Shown piece by piece: positions 54,451 to 63,203 of a DNA stretch of 64,000 nucleotides; the first letter of the stretch is position 1; every line of letters begins with the position of its first letter. Below the pieces are notes generated by a model, which did not search any database, was not told where the DNA came from, and saw only the letters and a program-made list of their open reading frames with translations. Both the position numbers and the translations under genes were made by a program. Source of the stretch: Streptomyces populi (GTDB lineage Bacteria; Actinomycetota; Actinomycetes; Streptomycetales; Streptomycetaceae); contig NZ_KZ626841.1 of NCBI RefSeq assembly GCF_002911015.1, positions 124,001 through 188,000 on the forward strand, in the 5' to 3' direction.

Positions 54451-55461
54451 GTGTCTGATGACTCTGTGGTGGCTGCACAGAAGATGCGCCGGCCGGCCGT
54501 CGTCGCCCTTCAGACGCTCGTGATCGCCGCCTGCTACTACGGAGCAGGACGGCTGGGACTCATGCGGCGGCTCACAGTCGAAGGGGCGGTGTTCACGCCC
54601 ATCTGGCCGCCCACCGGTGTGGCCGTCGCCGCCCTGCTGCTCATCGGGCTGCGGGCATGGCCCGGGATCGCGATCGGGGCCCTTCTGGTCATCCTGTCCC
54701 TCTCCTCGTTCTCCTCGCTCGAACTCTCCGCGGCGGGCATCGTCGCGGGCAACACCGTCGCCCCCGTGTGCGCCTGGCTCCTGCTGCGCGCGGTGCACTT
54801 CCGCACCGATCTCAGCCGGTTCCGCGACGGACTGGCCCTGGTGTTCCTGGCGGCCCTGGGCGCCATGACGATCAGCGCGAGCGTGGACGTCGGCCTGCTG
54901 GTGGTCACGGGCAAACTCGCCCTGGGTGACTTCTGGCCGGTCTGGCTGGCGTGGTGGGTGGGCGACGCGATGGGCGTCCTGATCGTCACCCCGGTCATCC
55001 TGATGCTGTACACCGTACGGCCCCCGATAAGCCTGGCGCGGTGGAAGGAGGCCGCCGTGATCATCGTCGCGGCCGGCGTCATGGTGCCGGTCGCCACCCG
55101 CAGTTCCATCAGCATGCTGTTCCTGATCTATCCGCTGCTGATCTGGGCGGCCCTCAGATTCGAACTCCCGGGCAGCCTGGTGTGCGCCCTCTTCGCCTCC
55201 GTCATGGCCACCGTCGCGGCCACGGAGGACGCCGGTCCGTTCCACCGGCTGAGCCATACCGAGGTCATGATCAAACTACAGGCCTTCAACGGGACCATGG
55301 CCCTGACGGCCCTCCTCCTGTCCGCCGTGATCACCGAACAGCGCAACACCCGGCGCTCCGTGGAGCTGGCATGCCAGGAGCTGGTGGAGGTCCTCGAGCA
55401 CCTGACCGCCGGGAACCCCACGCCCAGACCGCCGCCCGAGGAGGGAGAAGGCCGGGGCTGA
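54451..55461 (+). CDS. MASE1-domain membrane protein without output domain
   Basis: The 336-aa protein has about eight membrane segments with YYGAGRLGLM, FTPIWPPTGVAVAALLLIGLRAWPGIAIGALL and DAMGVLIVTPVIL, the MASE1 sensor pattern. In other bacteria MASE1 precedes a kinase or GGDEF domain; here only about 50 residues, including a short helix (SVELACQELVEVLEHL) and a Pro/Glu tail, follow. It probably senses a signal for the SpoIIE phosphatase 57 bp upstream. The GTG start has a weak RBS. Confidence 0.88.
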   Translation: MSDDSVVAAQKMRRPAVVALQTLVIAACYYGAGRLGLMRRLTVEGAVFTPIWPPTGVAVAALLLIGLRAWPGIAIGALLVILSLSSFSSLELSAAGIVAGNTVAPVCAWLLLRAVHFRTDLSRFRDGLALVFLAALGAMTISASVDVGLLVVTGKLALGDFWPVWLAWWVGDAMGVLIVTPVILMLYTVRPPISLARWKEAAVIIVAAGVMVPVATRSSISMLFLIYPLLIWAALRFELPGSLVCALFASVMATVAATEDAGPFHRLSHTEVMIKLQAFNGTMALTALLLSAVITEQRNTRRSVELACQELVEVLEHLTAGNPTPRPPPEEGEGRG

Positions 55462-55578
55462 CGCCGTGGTCTCCCACCGTTGTCCGGACGCCCTCCCGGA
55501 GGCACCGTGCCACCACGCGGCCCGGTGGGGAAAGATGAGACCACCAGCGAGGAACCACCGACGTGGAGGTACGGGCAC

Positions 55579-57219
55579 ATGCAGCACGAGAGAGCGGGCC
55601 GGCCGGCCGACCCCGAGGACCTCGTCGACGTGGCCCGTCTGGTCACCGCCTACTACGCGCTCCACCCCGACCCGGCCGAACCCGGCCAGCGCGTCGCCTT
55701 CGGCACGTCCGGACACCGCGGCTCGTCCCTGGCGACCGCGTTCAACGAGGACCACATCGCCGCGACGAGCCAGGCCATCTGCGAGTACCGCGACGGCCGG
55801 GGCACCGACGGTCCGCTCTTCCTGGGCGCCGACAGCCACGCGCTCTCGGAACCCGCGAAGGTCACCGCCCTGGAGGTGTTCGCGGCCAACGACGTGACGG
55901 TGCTCCTCGACGCCGCGGACGGCTACACGCCCACCCCGGCGGTGTCGCACGCCATCCTCACGTACAACCGCGGACGGTCCGCGGGTCTCGCGGACGGTGT
56001 GGTGGTCACCCCCTCCCACAATCCGCCGGCGGACGGCGGCTTCAAGTACAACCCGCCGAACGGCGGCCCGGCCGGCTCCGAGGCGACCTCCTGGATCCAG
56101 GACCGGGCCAACGAACTCATCAGGGACGGCCTCAAGGACGTACGGCGCGTCCCGTACGCGAGGGCGCTCGCCGCACCCGGCACCGGCCGGTACGACTTCC
56201 TCGGCACCTACGTGGCCGATCTGCCGCAGGTGCTGGACCTGGACGCGATCCGCGCGGCCGGGGTCCGTATCGGCGCCGACCCGCTGGGCGGGGCCTCGGT
56301 CGCCTACTGGGGGCGCATCGCCGAACAGCACGGGCTGGACCTGACCGTGGTCAATCCGCTCACCGACCCCACCTGGCGGTTCATGACGCTGGACTGGGAC
56401 GGCAAGATCCGGATGGACTGCTCCTCGCCGTACGCGATGGCCTCGCTCATCGAGCGGCGCGACCGCTTCCAGATCTCCACGGGCAACGACGCCGACGCCG
56501 ACCGCCACGGGATCGTCACCCCCGACGGCGGCCTCATGAACCCCAACCACTATCTCGCCGCCGCCATCGCCTACCTCTACACCCACCGGGAGCGGTGGCC
56601 CGCCGGGACGGGGGTCGGCAAGACACTGGTGTCGTCCGGAATGATCGACCGGGTCGCCGCAGACCTCGGCCGGCGCCTGGTCGAGGTGCCCGTCGGGTTC
56701 AAGTGGTTCGTGGACGGGCTGGTCGACGGCTCCCTCGGGTTCGGCGGCGAGGAGTCGGCGGGCGCCTCCTTCCTGCGCCGCGACGGCTCCGTCTGGACCA
56801 CCGACAAGGACGGCATCATCCTGGCCCTGCTCGCCTCCGAGATCACGGGAGTCACCGGGAAGACGCCCTCCGAGCACTACGCGGGCCTCACCGAGCGCTT
56901 CGGGGAGCCCGCCTACGAGCGCATCGACGCCCCGGCGACGCGCGAGGAGAAGGCCCTGCTGGCCAAGCTCTCGCCCGCGCAGATCACCACCGACACGCTC
57001 GCCGGGGAGACGGTCACCGCGGTGCTCACGGAGGCGCCCGGCAACGGCGCGCCCATCGGCGGCATCAAGGTGACCACCGAGAACGCCTGGTTCGCGGCCC
57101 GCCCGTCGGGCACCGAGGACGTGTACAAGATCTACGCGGAGTCGTTCCTCGGAACCGATCACCTGCGCCGGGTGCAGGACGAGGCGAAGGCGGTGGTCTC
57201 GGCGGCGCTGTCCGGCTGA
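55579..57219 (+). CDS. pgm: Phosphoglucomutase (alpha-D-glucose phosphate-specific)
   Basis: The 546-aa protein has [10 protein letters not shown], the phosphoserine loop [12 protein letters not shown] with Ser146, metal loop [10 protein letters not shown] (Asp304, 306, 308), [11 protein letters not shown] and [16 protein letters not shown]. It interconverts glucose-1-phosphate and glucose-6-phosphate. The ATG at 55579 is chosen since GGAGG is 9 nt upstream and the longer frame is low complexity. Convergent hairpin at 57229 ends it. Confidence 0.97.
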   Translation: MQHERAGRPADPEDLVDVARLVTAYYALHPDPAEPGQRVAFGTSGHRGSSLATAFNEDHIAATSQAICEYRDGRGTDGPLFLGADSHALSEPAKVTALEVFAANDVTVLLDAADGYTPTPAVSHAILTYNRGRSAGLADGVVVTPSHNPPADGGFKYNPPNGGPAGSEATSWIQDRANELIRDGLKDVRRVPYARALAAPGTGRYDFLGTYVADLPQVLDLDAIRAAGVRIGADPLGGASVAYWGRIAEQHGLDLTVVNPLTDPTWRFMTLDWDGKIRMDCSSPYAMASLIERRDRFQISTGNDADADRHGIVTPDGGLMNPNHYLAAAIAYLYTHRERWPAGTGVGKTLVSSGMIDRVAADLGRRLVEVPVGFKWFVDGLVDGSLGFGGEESAGASFLRRDGSVWTTDKDGIILALLASEITGVTGKTPSEHYAGLTERFGEPAYERIDAPATREEKALLAKLSPAQITTDTLAGETVTAVLTEAPGNGAPIGGIKVTTENAWFAARPSGTEDVYKIYAESFLGTDHLRRVQDEAKAVVSAALSG

Positions 57220-57228
57220 GACCGGGCC

Positions 57229-57262
57229 GAAGGCGCCGTGGGCCCCGCGCCACGGCGCCTTC
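57229..57262. terminator. 12-bp convergent terminator hairpin
   Basis: GAAGGCGCCGTG (57229-57240) and CACGGCGCCTTC (57251-57262) flank a 10-nt loop, between the convergent pgm and serine hydrolase genes. It touches the hydrolase stop codon. Confidence 0.7.
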
Positions 57263-58379
57263 AGCCGTACATCGCCACCCGGTACAGCGCCGCGAGCGCC
57301 TCGTCGACGGGATGGGGCTCCGGCATCCCGGAGGAGTCGAGCCCGTTCCACCGCTGCGCGTTCACCGCGACCGCCAGCTGCCTCCGGCCGTCCGCGCGGG
57401 TCATCGCCAGCGCCCCACCGCCCCAGACCGTGCCGCCGTGGCCCCAGAAGGGGTCCCGCCCGGGACCCTCCGTCGGATGCAGGCCCAGGCCGTAGTCGAT
57501 GGTCCTGAGTTCCTGGGAGACGACCGGGACCGTGCGCCGCATCTCCGCCAGCGACGACGGTCCGACGATCTCCCCGGCCAGCAGCAGACCGTAGAAACGG
57601 TTGAGGTCCGAGACGGTCGATATCAGCGAGGCCGACGGTCCCACCCATGACATGTCGAACACGCTGTAGTCGCGCGGCGGGTCGATCATGCCGAACCACA
57701 TCTCGTAGAGCCGTGAGTGCGGCCCGTCGACGTACGGCCCTTCGGGGAACCCGGTGTCCCGGAGCCCCGCGCGCTCGATGACGTCCTCGGTGACGCGCCG
57801 CTCGGCCGTCGTGCCGGTCACCCGCTCCAGGAGCTGGGCGAGGAGCAGGTAGTTGGTGTTCGAGTACACCCCGGGGGTGCCGCCCGGGGCGCCGGACGCG
57901 GGTGCGGTGACCCCCGTCTCGATCAGTTCGAGGGGGTCGAACCGCGTGAACCGGTGGTCGTCCAGGCTCTCGGGTCCGGTGTCCGCGAGGACGGGGTACG
58001 GCTTGAGCGAGGGATAGGCGTACGGCAGGTACTCGGCGAGGCCGCTGGTGTGGTTGAGCAGCATCCGGACCGTGATCGCCTCGCCGCGTTCGCCGGGAAC
58101 CAGCTCCGGAAGGTACCGGCCGATCGGTGTGTCGAGTCCGATCCGGTCCTCCTCGACCTGCCGGAGCACGGCTGCGGCGGTGAAGGTCTTGGTGATGCTG
58201 CCGACCCGGTGCCGCATGTCGGCGGTGACGGGGCGGCCGGTGGTGACGTCGGCGACCCCGGCGGCGCCGCGCCAGACCTGGTCGCCGTCCCGCACTTCGG
58301 CGAACAGGCCGGGCATCCCGGCGCGGTGGACGTTCTCGAGGGCGGCTTCCAGTGCCGCTGGATCCAGTGCGTTCTTCAC
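57261..58379 (-). CDS. Beta-lactamase-fold serine hydrolase (class C/DD-peptidase-like)
   Basis: The 372-aa protein has the active-site motif S61-I-T-K64, Y172-S-N and a KTG-like HGGTVWGGG. LLNHTSGLAEYLP is typical of the AmpC/EstB-like family that includes esterases and D-amino-peptidases. No signal peptide is seen, so a cytosolic esterase is more likely than a penicillinase. The GTG at 58379 follows AAAGGA by 8 nt. It is divergent from a TetR gene and the palindrome at 58520 lies between. Confidence 0.9.
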   Translation of the reverse strand: MKNALDPAALEAALENVHRAGMPGLFAEVRDGDQVWRGAAGVADVTTGRPVTADMRHRVGSITKTFTAAAVLRQVEEDRIGLDTPIGRYLPELVPGERGEAITVRMLLNHTSGLAEYLPYAYPSLKPYPVLADTGPESLDDHRFTRFDPLELIETGVTAPASGAPGGTPGVYSNTNYLLLAQLLERVTGTTAERRVTEDVIERAGLRDTGFPEGPYVDGPHSRLYEMWFGMIDPPRDYSVFDMSWVGPSASLISTVSDLNRFYGLLLAGEIVGPSSLAEMRRTVPVVSQELRTIDYGLGLHPTEGPGRDPFWGHGGTVWGGGALAMTRADGRRQLAVAVNAQRWNGLDSSGMPEPHPVDEALAALYRVAMYG

Positions 58380-58519
58380 GTCATGCGTCCTTTCGCACGT
58401 CCTGGAGCGGGCTCCGTCCCGGCCGCCCGACCCCGGTTGCCCGAACCCGGGCGACAGGGCACGAGCGGCCTGCCGGCCCGCCTCCCGTCGAGGTGTCGGG
58501 CAGGCCCTTGTCCTCATTA

Positions 58520-58536
58520 TGCACGCAGTGCGTGCA
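58520..58536. promoter_or_regulatory. Palindromic operator between hydrolase and TetR
   Basis: TGCACGCA-G-TGCGTGCA is perfectly inverted, 58 bp before the TetR gene. Related half-sites (AAGTGCA, GGCGCAT) follow up to 58562. Confidence 0.7.
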
Positions 58537-58593
58537 ACGCCAAGTGCAATGCCAGGCGCATCAGCTAGGCTGAAGTCCGGCGAGAGGAGCGGA

Positions 58594-59286
58594 ATGACGG
58601 GCCGAAGGCGTTGGTCGACCGAGGAGATCCTGGACGTGGCGGCGGAGCTGCTGTGCACGAGCGACCCGGACTCGTTCAGCGTGCGCAAGCTGGCGGCGGC
58701 CCTCGGGACCGACTCCTCCAGCCTCTACCGGCACTTCCGCAGCAAGACCGAACTGCTGCGCGCGGTCGCCGACCGGATCCTCCTGACCGCCATGGACGGC
58801 TACCGCGCCGAGGGCGACTGGAGACAGCGGATCATGACCCTGGCCCTGCGGGTGAGGGACGCCTTCGGCCGGCAGCCCCAGCTCGCGGCGGTCTGGGGAC
58901 GCCACGTCTCGAGCGGCACCGGTTCCCGGCTGGTCATGGAAGAGGCGCTGCAGGCGCTGCGCGCCTCGGGGCTGCCCGACGAGGAGATCCCGGCGCGCTA
59001 CCACCGGATCGCGGTCCTCGTCTCCGCGCTGATCGCTTCCGAGGCCGGGGTCGACACGGTCACTCCGGAAGAGCGCGAACAGGGCATGGAGCTGTTCCGG
59101 GTGGCGGTACTGGGCGCCGACCCCGAACGCTTCCCGGCCCTGGCCCACTTCGCCCGTGACATCCGTCCCCTCGTGGTGGACCGCCGCGCCGCGTTCGAGG
59201 AGATCCTCGCCGCCCAGCTCGACCAGGTCGAGAACGCGGTCCGCCCGGGCCGGACGGCCGGTTCCGGAGTGCCCGCGGACGACTGA
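58594..59286 (+). CDS. TetR/AcrR family transcriptional regulator
   Basis: The 230-aa protein has TEEILDVAAELLCTSDPDSFSVRKLAAALGTDSSSLYRHFRSKTELLRAVADRIL (residues 9-63), the DNA-binding domain, and a TetR_C-type ligand region. GAGAGGAG precedes the ATG. It probably represses itself and the serine hydrolase through the palindrome at 58520-58536. Confidence 0.93.
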   Translation: MTGRRRWSTEEILDVAAELLCTSDPDSFSVRKLAAALGTDSSSLYRHFRSKTELLRAVADRILLTAMDGYRAEGDWRQRIMTLALRVRDAFGRQPQLAAVWGRHVSSGTGSRLVMEEALQALRASGLPDEEIPARYHRIAVLVSALIASEAGVDTVTPEEREQGMELFRVAVLGADPERFPALAHFARDIRPLVVDRRAAFEEILAAQLDQVENAVRPGRTAGSGVPADD

Positions 59287-59449
59287 ACGACCGCGGGCGC
59301 GGAGGGTCCCACGGCCTGGCCGCGCGGGCCCGGCTGCCGCGTGTCAGTGTGGACCGGGGGCCGTGCGACCGCGAGACCGCGAGGGTCTCGGGTGCCGGGC
59401 CCCGGACCGCCGAGCCGTCGGACCGACGATTCAGAGGAGGAGGCGGCGC

Positions 59450-59833
59450 GTGGAGGAGAGGGAATTCGTCCAAGCGGTGTCGGAGCGCACGGGCCTGTCA
59501 CGACAGGAGTCGGCCGATCTGACACGGGCCACGCTGGAGACGCTCGCCCATCGGCTGAGCGGGGGCGAGGACCGGGCACTGGAGCTGGAGCTCCCGGAGG
59601 GCCTGGCCGAGTCCGTGCGGCGAGGTGCCACCTCGGCCATCGAGGCCTTCGGCTACGACGAGGCCGTACGGCGTGTCGCCGAACGCAACGTGCTCAAGAA
59701 GGAAGAGGCCGACAGTGGTGTCCGGGCCGTGCTCGTGACGCTGCGCGAGGCGATCAGCGAGAAGGAGTTCGGCAACATGATGTCGCAGCTCGGAGCCGAT
59801 TTCGCCCACCCGGTCGAGGAGTTCGCCGGCTGA
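59450..59833 (+). CDS. DUF2267 protein
   Basis: The 127-aa protein has EFVQAVSERTGLSRQESADLTRATLETLAHRLSGGE, LPEGLAES and REAISEKEFGNMMSQL, the DUF2267 repeat pair. The family is helical and cytosolic, of unknown function. The GTG start follows GAGGAGGAGG. It is isolated. Confidence 0.88.
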   Translation: MEEREFVQAVSERTGLSRQESADLTRATLETLAHRLSGGEDRALELELPEGLAESVRRGATSAIEAFGYDEAVRRVAERNVLKKEEADSGVRAVLVTLREAISEKEFGNMMSQLGADFAHPVEEFAG

Positions 59834-59882
59834 CCCGCCGCGCCTTTTCACGGGGGCGTGATCCCGGGATCCCGTTCCCGAG

Positions 59883-59920
59883 TCCGGCCCGGCCCCGTTC
59901 CGTCACGGGGCCGGGCCGGA
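59883..59920. terminator. 16-bp convergent terminator hairpin
   Basis: TCCGGCCCGGCCCCGT (59883-59898) and its exact complement (59905-59920) flank a 6-nt loop between the convergent DUF2267 and ABM genes. Confidence 0.75.
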
Positions 59921-59926
59921 GCGCTC

Positions 59927-60259
59927 CTAGGACTGTTCCCCGACGGTCATCTCGCCCAGGAGGGACCAGTCGTCCTGGGGGATCTTCACGTTCACGATGC
60001 GCGGTGTCGAGGTCAGGTGGTCGGGCATGAGCTGCTGAGCGGCCTTGAAGTGCGCGGACTGTACATGGGCCGCCCCGGCCTCGTCGTCGCGGAAGGCCTC
60101 GACCAGGACGTACTCCGTCGGGTCGTCGAGGCTCCGGGACCAGTCGAACCACAGACAGCCGGGCTCGGCGCGGGTGGCGGCCGTGAACTCGGCGGTGATC
60201 TCCGGCCACTTCTCCGCGTCCTCGGGGCGGACGTTGAACTTGACGGTAATGAAGATCAT
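59927..60259 (-). CDS. Antibiotic biosynthesis monooxygenase (ABM) domain protein
   Basis: The 110-aa protein has MIFITVKFNVRPEDAEKW, ATRAEPGCLWFDWSRS, YVLVEAFRDDEAGAAHVQSAHFKAA and SLLGEM, the ABM ferredoxin-like fold of small quinol monooxygenases. GAGGAG precedes the ATG. Substrate not deducible. Confidence 0.92.
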   Translation of the reverse strand: MIFITVKFNVRPEDAEKWPEITAEFTAATRAEPGCLWFDWSRSLDDPTEYVLVEAFRDDEAGAAHVQSAHFKAAQQLMPDHLTSTPRIVNVKIPQDDWSLLGEMTVGEQS

Positions 60260-60430
60260 GAGGGCTCCTCGGATCGCTGTCGAGTCATTCTGTGCCGTCC
60301 GCGGTCGTTGGACATCATGAGCCTGTGGGCCGACCGGGGGAACCCCGCGATGCGGCCACCTCTTCCGGAGCCGCCCCTCGGACCGTCCTGCCGTCTCTCG
60401 AACTTCCTTGCGGAGTCCCGCCGGGCTATG

Positions 60431-60462
60431 TATCGTTTTTCGATAACATCGATAATCGATAT
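60431..60462. promoter_or_regulatory. Repeated TATCGA half-sites upstream of the DUF2975/XRE pair
   Basis: TATCG-TTTTT-CGATA at 60431-60445 and ATCGATAATCGAT at 60448-60460 pack several inverted TATCGA half-sites into 32 bp, ending 9 bp before the DUF2975 start codon. The stretch is AT-rich and unlike its surroundings. Confidence 0.6.
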
Positions 60463-60471
60463 GGGGGAGTC

Positions 60472-61116
60472 ATGGCGAGGCTGCGCAATCCACTGGAACC
60501 GATGTCGAGTGCGGTCACGGTCGTCGTGACGCTGTTCGCGGTGTTCATGGTGCTGGGCGTGTTCGGTTCGATGTTCCTGGACGGGGTGCACGTCCTCGGC
60601 ATCGGCGACAAGTCCGTCTGTGTCACGGACACGACCGAGACGGTGGGCACCGACGCGGAACCGCACATGGGGTTCAGGGCGGCACCGGGAGCGACGATGG
60701 GCCTGGACGCCAGTCCGAACTACTGCACCGACGACCCCAGCACGGCTCAGAGCCTGCTCAACACCGCGACCAAGGTTCCCGACTTCGTCTTCACCGTCGG
60801 GGCGCTCCTGCTCGTTCTCCGGCTGATCCGGGGTGCCGAGGGCGACGGCCTCTACACCGCGCGGACGGCGGAGCGGCTGCGCAGGGTGGGCTGGTGGCTG
60901 CTGGCCGGCAGCGTGCTCGCCGCGATCGCGGAGTCCGTGAGCGAGAAGGCACTGATCGGCTCTCTGAGCAGGGGCGGCGACGTCAGTGCCCTCTCCGGGC
61001 TGATTTCGTGGGACGCTCCCTACATGGCGATATTCACCGGCCTCGGCGTCCTCTCCTTCGCGCGGATCATGCGCGTCGGCGTCACCATGCGAGAAGACCT
61101 CGACGGAACGGTCTGA
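60472..61116 (+). CDS. DUF2975 membrane protein
   Basis: The 214-aa protein has four membrane segments: AVTVVVTLFAVFMVLGVFGSMFL, VPDFVFTVGALLLVLRLI, RRVGWWLLAGSVLAAIAE and DAPYMAIFTGLGVLSFARIM. An outer loop with two Cys follows the first. GGGGGAG precedes the ATG. It shares its final base with the XRE start (TGATG), so they are one operon, a pair widespread in Gram-positives. Confidence 0.87.
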   Translation: MARLRNPLEPMSSAVTVVVTLFAVFMVLGVFGSMFLDGVHVLGIGDKSVCVTDTTETVGTDAEPHMGFRAAPGATMGLDASPNYCTDDPSTAQSLLNTATKVPDFVFTVGALLLVLRLIRGAEGDGLYTARTAERLRRVGWWLLAGSVLAAIAESVSEKALIGSLSRGGDVSALSGLISWDAPYMAIFTGLGVLSFARIMRVGVTMREDLDGTV

Positions 61117-61343
61117 TGCCCGAGGACAAGGAGGAGCACGGGATCGAGGTCCATCTCGACCGTCTGCTCGAAGAACGCGGGATGACCCTGACGGAGCTCG
61201 CCGACCGGGTCGGTGTCACCCATGTGAACCTGTCGATCCTGAAGAACGGCAGGGCCAGAGCCGTACGGTTCACGACGCTGACGCGGCTCTGCGAGGTACT
61301 GGAGTGTCAGCCGGGAGACATCCTCAGCCACCGTCCGGGCTGA
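61116..61343 (+). CDS. XRE family regulator (YozG-like)
   Basis: The 75-aa protein is one Cro/C1 helix-turn-helix: LDRLLEERGMTLTELADRVGVTHVNLSILKNGRARAVRFTTLTRLCEVLECQPGDIL. It is coupled to DUF2975 and is likely to bind the TATCGA sites upstream of the pair. Confidence 0.93.
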   Translation: MPEDKEEHGIEVHLDRLLEERGMTLTELADRVGVTHVNLSILKNGRARAVRFTTLTRLCEVLECQPGDILSHRPG

Positions 61344-61367
61344 GGGCGGAGCCCGCGGTCCGCCCTC
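61342..61367. terminator. Convergent hairpin after the XRE gene
   Basis: GAGGGCGGA (61342-61350) and TCCGCCCTC (61359-61367) form a 9-bp stem with 8-nt loop between the XRE gene and the PAP2 gene. Confidence 0.55.
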
Positions 61368-61444
61368 GGGCTCCGTCTCGTCCCCGCGCCCGGCCGCCCC
61401 GCCGGGCCGTTCCCGGGCCGCAGGACGGAGAGTCGGACGGACCG

Positions 61445-62248
61445 TCAGGTGGTGGCCCGTTCCCCCGCTCCGCCGGGGGTCCCGGCCTCGGGCCGTTCAT
61501 CGGTGAGTTCGGGTTCCAGGCCTTCGGCGACGGGGGCCCGGGGCCTTCCGGTGTCGGCCCGCCAGGCCTCGAACGCCCAAGCCGTGAAGGCCACGACGGT
61601 CAGCCCGAGCAGCCAGCCGCCCAGCACGTCACTGAACCAGTGGACGCCCAGGGCGACACGGGTGAAGCCGACACCGACGACGGAGAGGACCGCGGCGCCC
61701 CAGCACGGCGCGCGCCAGGGACGCGGCACCATGGGCAGCAGGACCAGCAGCAGGACGGCGAACGAGGTCGTCGCGGTCATCGCGTGGCCCGACGGAAAGG
61801 AGAAGCCCGGGGCCCGTGCCACCGGATCCTCCAGCGACGGACGCGCCCGCTCGACGACCGTCTTCACCAGGAGCCCGATGAACCCGCCGGCCACGGCCGT
61901 CACCGCGGCCCACGCGGCCAGACGCCAGGCCCGGCGGTACACCAGCCAGACGGTCAGCAGCGCGACGGCCGTGCGCAGGGTGACCGGATCCCAGACCCGG
62001 TCGGAGAGGAAGCGCAGCGTACTCGTCCAGGCGGGATGATCGAGGGCGATGACGTGCAGCCGACGGGCGGCGCCCGCGTCCAGCCGGCGCAAGGGGCGCC
62101 ACTGCCCCTCGACCAGGACGAGGAGCAGGCCGAACGGGACCGCGGTGACCGCGGCCGCCGCGGCCGCGCCGAGCAGCCGGGCGCCGAACCGCCGGTCCGC
62201 CTCCCGGCGGCGGTCCCGCAGGTTCCGGACCATGGAGCGCGTCGCCAT
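61445..62248 (-). CDS. PAP2-family phosphatase
   Basis: The 267-aa protein has about six membrane segments and the three PAP2 motifs: KTVVERARP, PSGHAM and TRVALGVHWFSDV. It should dephosphorylate lipid phosphates (phosphatidate or undecaprenyl-PP). It follows the YihY gene with 1 bp between. Confidence 0.94.
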   Translation of the reverse strand: MATRSMVRNLRDRRREADRRFGARLLGAAAAAAVTAVPFGLLLVLVEGQWRPLRRLDAGAARRLHVIALDHPAWTSTLRFLSDRVWDPVTLRTAVALLTVWLVYRRAWRLAAWAAVTAVAGGFIGLLVKTVVERARPSLEDPVARAPGFSFPSGHAMTATTSFAVLLLVLLPMVPRPWRAPCWGAAVLSVVGVGFTRVALGVHWFSDVLGGWLLGLTVVAFTAWAFEAWRADTGRPRAPVAEGLEPELTDERPEAGTPGGAGERATT

Positions 62249-62249
62249 C

Positions 62250-63203
62250 TCAGACCCCCGGATCGGGTTGGACCGGACCGGGGCGCCGCGCGCGCGAGGC
62301 CTCCAGCTGCGCGGCGAAGGACAGTCCGAGGAACAGGGCGATCGAGGTCAGATAAGCCCAGAGCAGCAGCGACATGAAGGCGCTGAGAGGACCGTAGACC
62401 GTGTCGAAGGAGCCGCTGAACTCGAGGTAGAAGCTCAGCAGCCAGGTCAGCGCGGTCCAGAGCACCAGGTACACGGCGGCGCCGAAGGCCAGCCAGGTGT
62501 AGCCGGGCTGGTGACGACGGGGCGAACGACGGAAGATCGCGCTGGCCGAGATGAGGGCGAGGAGCAGCCCGGAGGGCCAACGCAGCACGTCCCAGGCGGT
62601 CTTGGCTCCTCCGTCGAGGTGGTAGACGGTCACGACCGCGGACGCCAGGTCGTCGCCGGCCACCATCAGGACGAAACCGAGGCCGAGCGGGATTCCCGCG
62701 CTCAGGGACATGACCAGACCGCGCAGGTACTTCCGGTGGAAGACGCGGTCGCGCTCATTGCCGTAGATCCGGTTGGCGCCGCGCTCGATCTGGCACATCG
62801 CGGTGGTCACGTTGACCAGGGAGAAGGCCAGCCCGAACCACAGGGCGACCTGGGCCCCGTCGCCCGCCGTGCGCCGGCTGCGGCGCAGCGCGTCGTCGAC
62901 GACCTCGGCGCTCGGACCCGCGCTGATCCGGCGGATCGTCAGTTCGGCGACCCGGCCGACGTCCTCGGTGTGCAGGGCCGAGGACAGGCCCACGAACGCG
63001 ATGGCGAGCGGGACCAGGGCCAGGACCGTCTGCAGGGCGAGCGCACGGGAATGGCTGAACCCGTCGGCGTAGCGGAACCGGACGAACGCGTCGCGCAGCA
63101 GGGGCCAGCCGCCGTACCGGCGCAGGGACGCGAGGGCCTCGTCGGCGGAGAGTTCGTCGCCGGACATGGCATGGGTCTCCGGCACTCTCGTCGCGGTACC
63201 CAT
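62250..63203 (-). CDS. YihY/BrkB family inner-membrane protein
   Basis: The 317-aa protein has DAFVRFRYADGFSHSRALALQTVLALVPLAIAFVG and about six membrane helices ending in LLLWAYLTSIALFLGLSFAAQLE, the YihY pattern. YihY proteins are linked to envelope lipid homeostasis. It lies directly against the lipid kinase gene (stop at 63204) and the PAP2 gene, one operon. Confidence 0.92.
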   Translation of the reverse strand: MGTATRVPETHAMSGDELSADEALASLRRYGGWPLLRDAFVRFRYADGFSHSRALALQTVLALVPLAIAFVGLSSALHTEDVGRVAELTIRRISAGPSAEVVDDALRRSRRTAGDGAQVALWFGLAFSLVNVTTAMCQIERGANRIYGNERDRVFHRKYLRGLVMSLSAGIPLGLGFVLMVAGDDLASAVVTVYHLDGGAKTAWDVLRWPSGLLLALISASAIFRRSPRRHQPGYTWLAFGAAVYLVLWTALTWLLSFYLEFSGSFDTVYGPLSAFMSLLLWAYLTSIALFLGLSFAAQLEASRARRPGPVQPDPGV

